A stretch of DNA of 64,000 nucleotides from JBAYJC01 sp041665285 (lineage in GTDB: Bacteria > Patescibacteriota > Patescibacteriia > 2-12-FULL-60-25), in contig JBAYJC010000001.1 in assembly GCA_041665285.1 (NCBI GenBank), positions 124,001 through 188,000 on the forward strand. Reading direction: 5' to 3'. Positions 55,944-64,000 of this stretch are shown here, in pieces (positions within the stretch are counted from its first letter, which is position 1; the number at the start of each line of letters is the position of its first letter). The notes beneath the pieces are model-generated. The model ran no database searches. It saw nothing but the letters and a program-made list of their open reading frames with translations, and was not told the origin of the DNA. Both the position numbers and the translations under genes were made by a program.

Positions 55944-57320
55944 ATGCAACCATCTATTTTCAAGTCTTATGATATTCGTGGACGTGTGCCGGAGGAGCTG
56001 GACATGCCTGCGGCGCGGCGTATCGGAAAGGCTTTGGCGCAGATCTACAAGCCAAAACACGTTCTTGTGGGTCGAGACATGCGTACAACGTCGCCGGAGC
56101 TTGAACAAGCGCTGATCGAGGGGCTCGTGGGCGCTGGCGCAAATGTGACGATGATTGGCTTGTGCTCCACACCCATGTTCAATTTTGCGGTTGGGAGTGC
56201 TGGCGACACGATTGACCTTGGTGTCATGGTGACTGCCTCGCATAATCCGGCGATCTATAATGGCTTCAAGCTCGTACAGACAAACGCGGTGCCGATTGGA
56301 CAGGGGAGCGGCATGGAAGAGTTGCGCGCGCTCGCTACCTCTGACGAGCCGCTCTTGGACGGAACAGCGCGTGGAACTATCGACGCAGATGACACGGTGC
56401 TTGATCGCTACATGCGTCGCGTGACGGAGCTTGCGCAGATGCCGCAAGAAATGCCCAACTTCCACGTAGCGATCGATGCAGGCAATGGCATGAACGGACT
56501 GACGCTTCCGGTGATCTCACGACGATTGGGCGATAGTCGCATTATTTCATTATATTGGGAGCTTGATGGCTCTTTTCCGCATCACGAAGCAAATCCTCTC
56601 AAAGGAGAAACCCTCGCGGATTTGCGTTCTGCCGTAAAACGCGAGCATTGTCATTTTGGCGTGGCGTTTGATGGCGATGGCGATCGTGTGGGTTTTATGG
56701 ATGAGCTTGGCGTGGCCATTCCGGGCGACATAATGACCGCGCTCTTTGCACGCGAACTCTTACGTGAACATCCTGGAGAAAAAATCCTCTTTGACTTGCG
56801 CGCTTCTTGGTCGGTACCGGAAATCATTGCGGAGCAAGGCGGCGTTCCGGAAATGTGTCGCGTGGGTCATGCACATATCAAGCGACAAATGCGTGAAACC
56901 AACGCCATGTTCGCCGGAGAAATGTCCATGCACTTTTACTTCCGTGATCTGTGGAATTGCGAAGCAAGTGATCTTGCCATGCTCCTCCTCGCGAAAATCG
57001 TTGCGCGGGAAAACAAACCTCTCTCGCAAATCTGGCGGCCGCTTGTGCGCTATAGCCACTCCGGAGAGATAAACTTTCACGTAGAGGATGCACCGCAACT
57101 CATGAAAACCATTGAAGAAGCGTACGCGACGAAACAACCAACGGCTGTCTCGCATCTTGATGGCGTAAAGATGGAATGGAAACAAGGCGCATCAGATGAT
57201 TGGTGGTTCAATCTACGTGCATCAAACACAGAGCCGCTTCTTCGTTTGAACCTAGAAGCAAGAACGCCCGAAGAAATGGAAAAACGAAAAGCTGAACTCA
57301 CGCGGCTGATTCAATCGTAA
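55944..57320 (+). CDS. manB: phosphomannomutase/phosphoglucomutase
   Basis: 458 aa, the alpha-D-phosphohexomutase size. It interconverts 6- and 1-phosphates of mannose or glucose for nucleotide-sugar synthesis. Motifs: FKSYDIRGRVPEELD at the start, the phosphoserine loop VMVTASHNPAIYNGFKL, metal loop FDGDGDRVGF, sugar-recognition GEMSMHFYF, and phosphate-binding RASNTEPLLRLNLEA near the C-terminus. GEMS-type recognition is shared by PMM/PGM enzymes. The symbol is tentative between manB and related names. murI follows 1 bp after its stop. Confidence 0.92.
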   Translation: MQPSIFKSYDIRGRVPEELDMPAARRIGKALAQIYKPKHVLVGRDMRTTSPELEQALIEGLVGAGANVTMIGLCSTPMFNFAVGSAGDTIDLGVMVTASHNPAIYNGFKLVQTNAVPIGQGSGMEELRALATSDEPLLDGTARGTIDADDTVLDRYMRRVTELAQMPQEMPNFHVAIDAGNGMNGLTLPVISRRLGDSRIISLYWELDGSFPHHEANPLKGETLADLRSAVKREHCHFGVAFDGDGDRVGFMDELGVAIPGDIMTALFARELLREHPGEKILFDLRASWSVPEIIAEQGGVPEMCRVGHAHIKRQMRETNAMFAGEMSMHFYFRDLWNCEASDLAMLLLAKIVARENKPLSQIWRPLVRYSHSGEINFHVEDAPQLMKTIEEAYATKQPTAVSHLDGVKMEWKQGASDDWWFNLRASNTEPLLRLNLEARTPEEMEKRKAELTRLIQS

Positions 57321-57321
57321 T

Positions 57322-58095
57322 ATGCTCGGTATTTTTGACTCTGGTATCGGTGGGCTGACCGTGGTTCGCGAACTATTGAAACGCTCTCCACAAACCTCAT
57401 TTGTGTATCTTGGAGATACAGCCCGCTGGCCATATGGCAACAAAGCTCCAGAAACCGTACAGCGCTATGCTCTTGAAGATGCGCAATTTTTGATAGATCG
57501 CGGCGCAACCGACATTGTCGTTGCCTGCAACACGGCGTCTGCACTCGCGCTCGATCAACTTCGAACGGCATTCCCAACCGTGCGCTTCTTTGACGTCATC
57601 TCACCCGCGATCTCTGCCGTGCAATCTCAATCATGGAAACGCGTTGGCGTGATCGGTACACGTGCGACGATCGGTTCACGTATTTATGAAATGCGGCTCA
57701 AAGAAGAGCGGCCGTCTCTTGAAGTGCTGTCCGTGGCCTGTCCATTATTTGTGCCGCTTGCGGAAGAAAATTGGGGACAATATCCCGAAACCAAACGCAT
57801 TGCCCGACGTTACCTCGCGCCTTTGCGACAAAAACAAATTGAAGCGCTCATCCTTGGTTGCACACACTATCCGCTCCTCGTAGACGTGATCAAAGCATCT
57901 CTTCAACAACGCGTGCATATCGTTGATTCTCCTTCTGCGTTGCTGGATGATATCCAACGTGATGCGCCTGAAATTCTCGATCAACACGGTACACCGGAAC
58001 AACGCTTTTTCTTCACAGATGTTTCCGCACATACAGATGCTGTTGCCTCGCGATGGCTAGGGAGAACGATCAAAGGAGAAAGAGCGGAGATATAA
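57322..58095 (+). CDS. murI: glutamate racemase
   Basis: 257 aa. It makes D-glutamate for peptidoglycan by two-Cys acid/base catalysis. Motifs: GIFDSGIGGLTVVRELLK at the start, YLGDTARWPYGNK, the first catalytic Cys in VVACNTASALAL, and the second in LILGCTHYPLLVDVI. It adjoins the mutase gene, consistent with co-transcription. Its 3' end faces a cassette gene on the minus strand. Confidence 0.95.
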   Translation: MLGIFDSGIGGLTVVRELLKRSPQTSFVYLGDTARWPYGNKAPETVQRYALEDAQFLIDRGATDIVVACNTASALALDQLRTAFPTVRFFDVISPAISAVQSQSWKRVGVIGTRATIGSRIYEMRLKEERPSLEVLSVACPLFVPLAEENWGQYPETKRIARRYLAPLRQKQIEALILGCTHYPLLVDVIKASLQQRVHIVDSPSALLDDIQRDAPEILDQHGTPEQRFFFTDVSAHTDAVASRWLGRTIKGERAEI

Positions 58096-58120
58096 AAAAC
58101 CGCCTTCAAGAGCCAGGCGG
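58096..58120 (-). terminator. intrinsic terminator of the minus-strand cassette
   Basis: Minus strand: CCGCCT...AGGCGG (58115-58120/58100-58105), then TTTTTTATA. The stem includes the last codons and stop of the 58106 gene. Confidence 0.8.
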
Positions 58121-58570
58121 GGGAAGAGAAAGCTGTGGGATAGAGGAGCGTAACTCGGCCAAGTCGCCGTAGTAGGCAACGGGGTAGCCAACGATGTCGA
58201 TCCACTGGTCATCTGGTGAGGAAATGGTTTTCTCTGGACCAAGCTCGTCTTGCGTGGATCTGGTGATGACTACGTCGAATGCCCCACTGGCATTCTTGCA
58301 GGCGATCACTTCGAACGGAAACATCGCGGCAAACAACTTAAGATACACCTCTACAGATGCCGGCTCAGGAAGGACACCCTCCAATAAAAGGACCGTCGGT
58401 GTGTGCTCTGCCTCCGCAAGGACAGCCTCGTTAATGGTAGCTATCAGCTCTTCTACGCTCATGCCGAACGTATTGATCACCAAACCAAAAGTCTGATTTT
58501 TCTGTGCGGCCGCCGTGTTCACAGGCGTAAGCACAATGAGGTAGGCGAGGGTAATGAGCAGATCTTCCAT
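58106..58570 (-). CDS. hypothetical protein, stand-alone cassette gene
   Basis: 154 aa from ATG 58570, after GGGAGAAGG; the frame's earlier start (58618) lies upstream of the -10 box and is excluded. It opens MEDLLITLAYLIVLTP, similar in pattern to the N-terminal helix of the duplicated cassette proteins at 54882 and 55364. A central alpha/beta part follows (TPTVLLLEGVLPEP, FEVIACKNASGAFDVVITR), and the end is LAELRSSIPQLSLPPPGS. No family is recognised. Promoter, leader, Shine-Dalgarno and terminator are of the cassette type. Confidence 0.65.
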   Translation of the reverse strand: MEDLLITLAYLIVLTPVNTAAAQKNQTFGLVINTFGMSVEELIATINEAVLAEAEHTPTVLLLEGVLPEPASVEVYLKLFAAMFPFEVIACKNASGAFDVVITRSTQDELGPEKTISSPDDQWIDIVGYPVAYYGDLAELRSSIPQLSLPPPGS

Positions 58571-58604
58571 CAAACCTTCTCCCTTGTTTGTTCCTTGTGA
58601 TGTA

Positions 58605-58655
58605 GAATAGCCACACAATAACGTTTTTGTCCAGATCCAACGACTCTGCTAATCT
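58605..58655. promoter_or_regulatory. divergent promoters with overlapping -35 boxes
   Basis: TTGTCCA at 58627-58633 serves both strands. Minus: TGGACA, 17 nt, CTATTC (58605-58610) for the cassette gene. Plus: TTGTCC, 17 nt, TAATCT (58650-58655) for rseP, 12 bases before its ATG. Confidence 0.6.
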
Positions 58656-58667
58656 GACCCCAATCCC

Positions 58668-59831
58668 ATGACTACTATCCTTATCTTCCTTCTCGTTCTC
58701 ACGGTATTGGTCCTTATTCATGAGTTTGGCCATTACTTTGCGGCGCGTCTTTTTGGTGTAAAAGCAGAAGAGTTTGGCTGGGGCTTTCCTCCTCGTGCCA
58801 TTGGTTTTGTGCGTGTAAACGGCAAATGGAAGCGTGTGTCCGCAGATGACAAAACCGAATACGCAAACACGGTTTGGTCGCTCAACTGGTTTCCCTTGGG
58901 TGGTTTTGTGCGGCTGAAGGGTGAAGAGGGAGTCAACGCAGATGATAAAGACTCTTTTGCCTCCAAAAAAAGCTGGCAACGTCTCATCATTATTGCCGCA
59001 GGCGTAATCATGAACTGGCTCCTTGCCGCGGCTATTATCTCCTTTAGTTTTGCCGTGGGTGTTCCGGCGCAAGTAGACGAATCTCTAGCTGGCGCAAATG
59101 TTCGTGATCCAAAAATCCAAATTGCAGACGTGCTCGCAGAATCTCCAGCCGCAACCGCAGGCATTCAGCCCGGAGATTTTCTCGTGGCTGTGAATGGCGT
59201 GAACGTCGCCAAGTCAGAGGCCGCGCGTCAAAGTTTGGGGGAGCTCTCAAAAGAGGGCACAACACTCCCGATCACCGTTGAACGCGCAGACAAACTCCTC
59301 ACGCTTGAAACGCACCCAGCTCTCCTCAAAGAACTGGGTCGTCCGGGACTTGGCGTTTCGCTTGTGGATACAGCCATCGTCCGCTTTCCCATTCATCTCG
59401 CCATTTACCGTGGGTTTGTCACAACCGGCCTTTACACCAAGTTGATTCTCACAGGACTGTATGATCTTGTGCACGATCTGCTCGTGCAACGCGAAGTCAC
59501 GGCTCCGGTTTCTGGTCCGATCGGCATTGCGGTCATGACCGGCCGTATTGCCAAGCAAGGATTTTGGAACATGATGCAATTTACCGCGCTTCTCTCGCTC
59601 AATCTCGCGGTCATCAACTTCTTTCCCATCCCAGCACTAGATGGTGGACGCGCGGTGTTCATTGCGCTTGAATGGATACGCCGTCGTCGCGTCAAAGCTT
59701 CTTTTGAAGCAACGCTCCACAAAATCGGCTTCCTCGTGCTCATGGCGCTGGTCGTTCTCGTCACGATCCGAGATGTCCGCCAATACGGCGGCGTCATCTG
59801 GACTGGAATCAAACACATGGTCGGACTCTAA
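58668..59831 (+). CDS. rseP: RIP metalloprotease RseP (site-2 protease)
   Basis: 387 aa. Intramembrane zinc protease that cuts transmembrane segments of signalling proteins or leftover signal peptides. Catalytic motif VLIHEFGHYFAARLFG (HEXXH) in the first helix; second metal motif INFFPIPALDGGRAVF (LDG) near the C-terminus. A PDZ domain lies between (PAATAGIQPGDFLVAVNGV, about residues 155-240). GGFVRLKGEEG is the usual S2P loop. ATG 58668 is 12 bases from a -10 box. pheS and pheT follow in the same direction. Confidence 0.95.
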   Translation: MTTILIFLLVLTVLVLIHEFGHYFAARLFGVKAEEFGWGFPPRAIGFVRVNGKWKRVSADDKTEYANTVWSLNWFPLGGFVRLKGEEGVNADDKDSFASKKSWQRLIIIAAGVIMNWLLAAAIISFSFAVGVPAQVDESLAGANVRDPKIQIADVLAESPAATAGIQPGDFLVAVNGVNVAKSEAARQSLGELSKEGTTLPITVERADKLLTLETHPALLKELGRPGLGVSLVDTAIVRFPIHLAIYRGFVTTGLYTKLILTGLYDLVHDLLVQREVTAPVSGPIGIAVMTGRIAKQGFWNMMQFTALLSLNLAVINFFPIPALDGGRAVFIALEWIRRRRVKASFEATLHKIGFLVLMALVVLVTIRDVRQYGGVIWTGIKHMVGL

Positions 59832-59841
59832 TCTCCAACGT

Positions 59842-60909
59842 ATGCATATTATCGAACAGCTCCACGCGCTGGAGCAATCTGCCACGGAAGCATTCTCGTC
59901 TGCTCAAACATTGGGTGATCTTCAGCTTTTGGAGATTCGTTTTTTGGGACGCAAAGGTGAGCTCACCACCATTCTGCGTGGCCTTGCTGAAGTGTCCGCA
60001 GAGGAACGGCCAAAGGCAGGCTCTGCAGGCAATGAGACGAAAATTGCTCTCGAAGCCGCCGCAAAAGAGGCGCACTTTCGTTTGGAGCAAGGCGCAGTGA
60101 GTGAAAAACTTTCTGCGGAATGGGTTGACATGACAGAGCCTGGCACTCAGCCGCCCGTGGGGCATCGCCACATCATGTCGCAAGCCGTGGAAGAAATCAC
60201 CGAGCTCTTTGAACGCGTGGGTTTTTCTCGCGTACGCTATCCAGAGGTTGAGTGGGACTATCATGTATTTGAGTCGCTCAACATGCCCAAGGATCATCCA
60301 GCGCGCGATGACTGGGAAACATTTTTCATGGACGCGGAACCTTCAGCTAAGTGGGGGCGTATGTTACTGACCACACAAGCCACGAGCGGCACCTCGCGCA
60401 TCCTCGCGAATAACAAACCGCCGATTCGTGCGTTTAGCATTGGCAAAACCTACCGTCGGCAAATCGACGTGACGCACGTGCCCATGTTTCATCAGATTGA
60501 CATTGCGTATGTGGATGAAGGTGTGTCTGTGGCGCATTTGCGCGGCATGATCGAGTATTTTGCCAAGAGTTTTTACGGCCCAGATCGCAAAACGCGTTTG
60601 CGTCCGTATCATTTTCGTTTTACAGAGCCCTCCTTTGAAATCGACGTATCCTGCGGCGTATGCCATGGCACAGGCAAACTCGCACAGGGAGAAAAATGCC
60701 GCACCTGCAAACAAGGCTGGCTTGAGCTCGGTGGATCCGGCATGTTGCACCCGAATGTTTTGAAAGCCGCAGGCATTGATCCAAAAAAATATTCTGGCCT
60801 GGCATTTGGCTGGGGGGTGGAGCGTACCTACATGATGAAAGAAGGATTGAAATTGGACGACATCCGCGGACTCTATAAAAATGATCTTCGTTTTCTCGAA
60901 CAGTTTTAG
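59842..60909 (+). CDS. pheS: phenylalanyl-tRNA synthetase alpha subunit
   Basis: 355 aa from ATG 59842; the frame from 59641 overlaps rseP and is rejected. Class II catalytic subunit of the alpha2-beta2 enzyme. N-terminal coiled coil, FLGRKGELTTIL, HIMSQAVEEITELFERVGF, motif 2 region (AFSIGKTYRRQIDVTHVP, FHQIDI), and motif 3 LAFGWGVERTYMM. A Cys-rich insert (CGVCHGTGKLAQGEKCRTC) sits in the usual place for bacterial PheS, where two to four Cys are common. A TAATCT box lies seven bases upstream of the ATG. pheT starts 4 bp after the stop. Confidence 0.95.
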   Translation: MHIIEQLHALEQSATEAFSSAQTLGDLQLLEIRFLGRKGELTTILRGLAEVSAEERPKAGSAGNETKIALEAAAKEAHFRLEQGAVSEKLSAEWVDMTEPGTQPPVGHRHIMSQAVEEITELFERVGFSRVRYPEVEWDYHVFESLNMPKDHPARDDWETFFMDAEPSAKWGRMLLTTQATSGTSRILANNKPPIRAFSIGKTYRRQIDVTHVPMFHQIDIAYVDEGVSVAHLRGMIEYFAKSFYGPDRKTRLRPYHFRFTEPSFEIDVSCGVCHGTGKLAQGEKCRTCKQGWLELGGSGMLHPNVLKAAGIDPKKYSGLAFGWGVERTYMMKEGLKLDDIRGLYKNDLRFLEQF

Positions 60910-60913
60910 CATT

Positions 60914-63313
60914 ATGAATCTCCTCATTTCGCACGATTGGTTGCGCGAATACGCAGACATCAAAGGCACAGCCGAAGAGGTTGGTGCGCGCGTTTCGCTT
61001 TCTGGCCCTGGCGTAGAGCGTCTCTACCCACAAGGACAAGATCTCCAGGGCATTGTGCTTGGACATGTCCTCAAAGTGGACAACCACCCAAATGCCGACA
61101 AGCTTCGTCTTGCTTCGGTTGATGTTGGCGAAAAGACGCTTTCCATTGTCTGCGGTGGCTCAAACCTCGTGGAAGGTCAGTGGGTTGCTGTGGCAACGCT
61201 CGGCTCATTTGTGCGCTGGCATGGCGAAGGCGATCCAGTCGAACTGAAACCTGCAGAAATTCGCGGCGTACCTAGCGAAGGCATGATTTGTGCGGCAAAT
61301 GAAATCGGTCTGTTCGATGCATTTCCGCATGCAGAACGCGAAATCATGGATGTCGGTGCTTCTCTGCCAGATATGAAACTCAAAGCAGGCACGCCCATGG
61401 CGCGCGTCCTTGGATTAGATGGTGACACCGTGATGGATGTGGAAGTGACGAGCAATCGCACGGATTTGATGAGCATGGTAGGCATGGCGCGCGAAGTCTC
61501 CGCTATTTTGAAACAACCTTTTACATGGAAACCTTCCGCGCTTCCATCGATCAAAGGAAAAGGGGAGCCTGTGCACGTAACGGTCAACGCGGAAACGCTG
61601 TGCCCGCGGTACATGGCGATTCGTATTGACGGCGTCCATGTTGGACCATCTCCTTGGTGGCTCAAGCGTCGGCTCCTTTCCGCAGGATTGCGCCCAATCA
61701 ACAACCTCGTGGACATCACAAACTACGTGCTCTACGAATTGGGTCAGCCTATGCACGTGTTTGACGCAGACAAACTCGCCGGAGAAAAGCTCGTCGTACG
61801 TAAAGCAAAGCAAGGCGAGCAAATTGCGGCACTTGATGGCAAAACGTATGAGCTCGACGAGTCCATGCTCGTGATTGCAGATGCGGAAAAGCCCGTTGCT
61901 ATTGCTGGTGTGATGGGTGGTCAAGACACGGCTGTCACGTCAGGGACAACCTCTATTATTTTCGAATCTGCCACGTTTGACGCTGTCTCTGTTCGTAAAA
62001 CCGCTCGCAAATTGAACTGCTATTCAGATGCGCAATTGCATTTTGAAAAAGGACTTTCCACCGAAGCCACCACAGATGCCTTGGGACGAGCCGTTGAGCT
62101 GTGTCTTGAATTGGCAGGCGGGACTGTCTCTGCAAAAGCTACAGATGTGCGTGCCACGCCCTACAAGGCCACGCAAGCAACAGTAGAAACAGACGATGCC
62201 AACCGCCTCATGGGCGTGACGCTGACGCCAAAGGAGATGGCAGACACGCTCAAGCGATTGGGCTTTACCGTCAAAAAGGCTGACAAGAAACACATCACAG
62301 CCGTGGCTCCGTGGTGGCGCGATCATGATATGGAAGAAGGATGTGATCTCGTGGAGGAGATTGCTCGCATGTACGGGTATGCCAAAATTCCGGCGATTAT
62401 CCCAGGAGGCGTCAGCACCATCCCGCGCGATCCAACCTTGGTCTGGGAAACGCGTCTACGCCATCTCGCACAATCTGCTGGCCTGACAGAGGTCTACACC
62501 TACTCGTTTGTCTCACGCGCCATGCAAGAGCGTAGTGGTTATGATCCGGTCAAAATGTTGCGCATTCAAAATCCCTTATCTGAGGATTTCGAATTCATGC
62601 GCACGTCACTCCTGCCATCTTTGATCGATGTGGTCGCGCAAAACCAAGAACGCGCTCGCACCCAACGTCTCTTTGAAGTCGCGAATGTCTATATCGTACA
62701 ACCGCAAGGCCTGCCAAAAGAAGAACCTCACCTTTCTGCCGCATTCTTTGGAGGTGAGAAAGGATGGAAAGAGGCAAAGGGATTTGCGGAACGCGTCTGT
62801 CATGATCTTGGCATCACAGAGCTCACATGGAAACGCTTGGAAGATGATGATTTTTGGCATCCAGGACGCACGGTTCAGGCTTTTGTCGGCGAGCATCTCA
62901 TTGGCACCATCGGCGAATTACATCCACGACTCGCAGAAGCTTGGAAATTGGAGGAGCGTCTTGCATTTGTAGACATGCCCCTGAACGAAGTCTTTGCTCA
63001 CGCTTCAACCGTCAAACAATACACAGCGCCCGCGATTTTCCCTGAAGCGAAACGCGACCTTGCCCTACTTGTCCCACGCAAAACAGAAGTTGCAACCATC
63101 ATCGAGGTCGTCCGCGCGCAAAGCTCTTTCTTGCGGCAAGTCGAGTGGTTTGACACGTTTGAAGGAAAGGGGATTGAGCCAGGAAAAAAATCCGTAGCAT
63201 TCCACCTCACCTTTGGCGCAGACGATCGCACGCTTGAGACGGCAGAAGTGGAGAAGGCCATGGAAGAAATCCGCCAAACACTCAAAGACAAAGTAGACGC
63301 TGAAATTCGGTGA
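60914..63313 (+). CDS. pheT: phenylalanyl-tRNA synthetase beta subunit
   Basis: 799 aa from ATG 60914, full length. It carries the tRNA-binding and editing functions. Domains in order: N-terminal EMAP-like tRNA-binding domain (VLKVDNHPNADKLRLASV), B3/4 editing domain (PMHVFDADKLAGEKLVVR), B5 domain, a catalytic-like core (YSFVSRAMQERSGYDPV), and the ferredoxin-fold anticodon-binding domain at the end (FPEAKRDLALLVP). The start at 60881 would overlap pheS and is rejected. Confidence 0.95.
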   Translation: MNLLISHDWLREYADIKGTAEEVGARVSLSGPGVERLYPQGQDLQGIVLGHVLKVDNHPNADKLRLASVDVGEKTLSIVCGGSNLVEGQWVAVATLGSFVRWHGEGDPVELKPAEIRGVPSEGMICAANEIGLFDAFPHAEREIMDVGASLPDMKLKAGTPMARVLGLDGDTVMDVEVTSNRTDLMSMVGMAREVSAILKQPFTWKPSALPSIKGKGEPVHVTVNAETLCPRYMAIRIDGVHVGPSPWWLKRRLLSAGLRPINNLVDITNYVLYELGQPMHVFDADKLAGEKLVVRKAKQGEQIAALDGKTYELDESMLVIADAEKPVAIAGVMGGQDTAVTSGTTSIIFESATFDAVSVRKTARKLNCYSDAQLHFEKGLSTEATTDALGRAVELCLELAGGTVSAKATDVRATPYKATQATVETDDANRLMGVTLTPKEMADTLKRLGFTVKKADKKHITAVAPWWRDHDMEEGCDLVEEIARMYGYAKIPAIIPGGVSTIPRDPTLVWETRLRHLAQSAGLTEVYTYSFVSRAMQERSGYDPVKMLRIQNPLSEDFEFMRTSLLPSLIDVVAQNQERARTQRLFEVANVYIVQPQGLPKEEPHLSAAFFGGEKGWKEAKGFAERVCHDLGITELTWKRLEDDDFWHPGRTVQAFVGEHLIGTIGELHPRLAEAWKLEERLAFVDMPLNEVFAHASTVKQYTAPAIFPEAKRDLALLVPRKTEVATIIEVVRAQSSFLRQVEWFDTFEGKGIEPGKKSVAFHLTFGADDRTLETAEVEKAMEEIRQTLKDKVDAEIR

Positions 63314-63338
63314 CAAACGCGTGGCGTTCTGCTATTAT
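63310..63338 (+). promoter_or_regulatory. promoter of the 63347 gene
   Basis: GTGACA (63310-63315), 17 nt, TATTAT (63333-63338), eight bases before ATG 63347. GTGA includes the pheT stop. Confidence 0.6.
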
Positions 63339-63346
63339 TCTGACGT

Positions 63347-63658
63347 ATGCTCCTTGCCACCACTCAAGACACGTTCTATCTTGTCGCCTCCATCTGTCTC
63401 GCGCTTATCACGATATTTCTCGTGTGGGGATTGTATGAACTTGCACGACTTGTTCATCAAACCAATGACATGGTGGATGACACGCGTAATAAAATAGAAC
63501 GCCTTGAAACAGCCCTCATCACCATTGGCGAACGCTTTGCCTCGGTCTCGCAATATGTCGGACTGATAGCCGCAGGTGCAAAGGAAGTGATTGGGATGGT
63601 GCGGCAGGACAAGGGAAAAAAGAAACGCTCTGCGTCACGCGACGAGGACGAGGAATAG
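63347..63658 (+). CDS. DUF948-like single-pass membrane protein
   Basis: 103 aa. One N-terminal membrane helix (YLVASICLALITIFLVWGLY) followed by an amphipathic heptad region (VHQTNDMVDDTRNKIERLE) and a charged Lys/Arg/Glu tail (GKKKRSASRDEDEE). This layout resembles DUF948/YtxH-type small membrane proteins, but the match is only by architecture. It is probably cytoplasm-facing after the helix. A bidirectional hairpin terminator follows. Confidence 0.65.
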   Translation: MLLATTQDTFYLVASICLALITIFLVWGLYELARLVHQTNDMVDDTRNKIERLETALITIGERFASVSQYVGLIAAGAKEVIGMVRQDKGKKKRSASRDEDEE

Positions 63659-63666
63659 CATCATCA

Positions 63667-63706
63667 TAAAAAAGAGCGGCGCTCACAGGGGTGGGTGCCG
63701 CTTTTC
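63667..63706. terminator. bidirectional intrinsic terminator
   Basis: AGCGGC (63675-63680) pairs with GCCGCT (63697-63702), with extra CAC/GTG pairs in the loop, flanked by A and T runs on both sides. Confidence 0.7.
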
Positions 63707-63708
63707 CG

Positions 63709-64000
63709 TTATGCCGTGATGCGCTCACGCGAGGGGACGTAGCGCAGAGGGATGATGCTCACGGCATGCGGTTCGACGAGTACCTGGATCTCACGCAGGC
63801 CCGTGACGTCGTCCAGGAAGACGTACGCCAGGAAGTTGTTCGGCTGGCCGGGGAGCTCGCGCTCTCGGGAGAAGAGCGTCTCTCTCCTGCGCAACCCCTC
63901 GACGCCCACGAGGAGCGCGGACCAGGCTTGGTCCGCCGAAAGCTCCGGGAAGATGTCGTGAGCAAACCCCGTGGTGAGCTCGATCTTCGGATAGCTCTCC
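63709..64000 (-). CDS. hypothetical protein, C-terminal fragment, cassette class
   Basis: The frame is open from the window edge to TAA at 63709-63711, so the true start lies outside; at least 96 residues are visible. The visible part includes DIFPELSADQAWSALLVGVE, LRRRETLFSRERELPGQPNN, and a beta-strand stretch (FLAYVFLDDVTGLREIQVLV). Codons end almost always in C or G, as in the other cassette genes, and a terminator follows. No family is recognised. Confidence 0.6.
   Translation of the reverse strand, partial: ESYPKIELTTGFAHDIFPELSADQAWSALLVGVEGLRRRETLFSRERELPGQPNNFLAYVFLDDVTGLREIQVLVEPHAVSIIPLRYVPSRERITA

Noticed and set aside
1..64000. CRISPR array, IS transposase or prophage
   Set aside because: No regularly spaced short repeats, DDE/HUH transposase motifs or phage structural genes were found in any frame.

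Overview
The window looks like a chromosome segment of a Candidate Phyla Radiation (Patescibacteria-type) bacterium of moderate GC. This is inferred from several things seen together: tightly packed short operons with ATGA overlaps, single-copy housekeeping genes split from their usual partners, a VirB2-like pilin cluster, PEGA and wall-associated secreted proteins, and stripped-down enzymes (a PriA homologue without an ATPase, a DsbA-fold protein without CXXC). UGA acts as a stop throughout, which argues against the code-25 lineages. I cannot name the species.

Layout. 1-600: end of the ATP synthase operon (atpD, atpC). 680-3365: small lineage-specific genes plus a WecG/TagA glycosyltransferase. 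3393-8302: surface polysaccharide genes (flippase, GT4-GT2 fusion, ligase/polymerase-like protein). 8375-9200: strong promoter, about 770 nt without a convincing gene, terminator. 9196-14646 (minus): fmt, def, priA-like, a LigB/MEMO-like gene, and a secreted lysozyme-fold repeat protein. 14720-19922: membrane proteins, a HIT protein and a PEGA protein. 19999-24143: murA, a C-terminal processing protease, a Nudix gene, rpmA, a NifU-domain gene. 24148-28968: mraY, ftsW/rodA, murG and a transglycosylase-like protein. 28958-36786: a DHH-like gene, valS, tyrS, argS and a tRNA-Arg. 36867-40148: cassette genes, a HEXXH protein, tRNA-Val and tRNA-Leu. 40176-54739: recG, radA, the pilin cluster, clpC, htpX, lemA. 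54882-64000: duplicated winged-helix-like cassettes, phosphohexomutase, murI, rseP, pheS, pheT and small genes.

Two classes of gene stand out. Core transcription units often start with a clear -10 hexamer only 6-9 nt before the start codon and no Shine-Dalgarno, so their mRNAs should be leaderless or nearly so. Scattered between them are stand-alone single or paired genes with C/G-ending codons. Each has a strong TTGACN-N17 promoter, a true leader, a canonical Shine-Dalgarno and its own hairpin terminator. Examples are at 680, 2279, 33095, 37625 (minus), 37776/37971, 54882, 55364, 58570 (minus) and 63709 (minus). The 8375-9200 unit shares their promoter-terminator layout. None of these cassette proteins has a function I can assign with confidence.

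GC-rich palindromic repeats (REP-like) lie at 4843, 32184, 42855 and 54095. One sits in frame inside valS and another supplies the last codons and stop of radA. An unrelated palindromic element lies at 55761. No CRISPR array, IS transposase, rRNA or prophage was seen.
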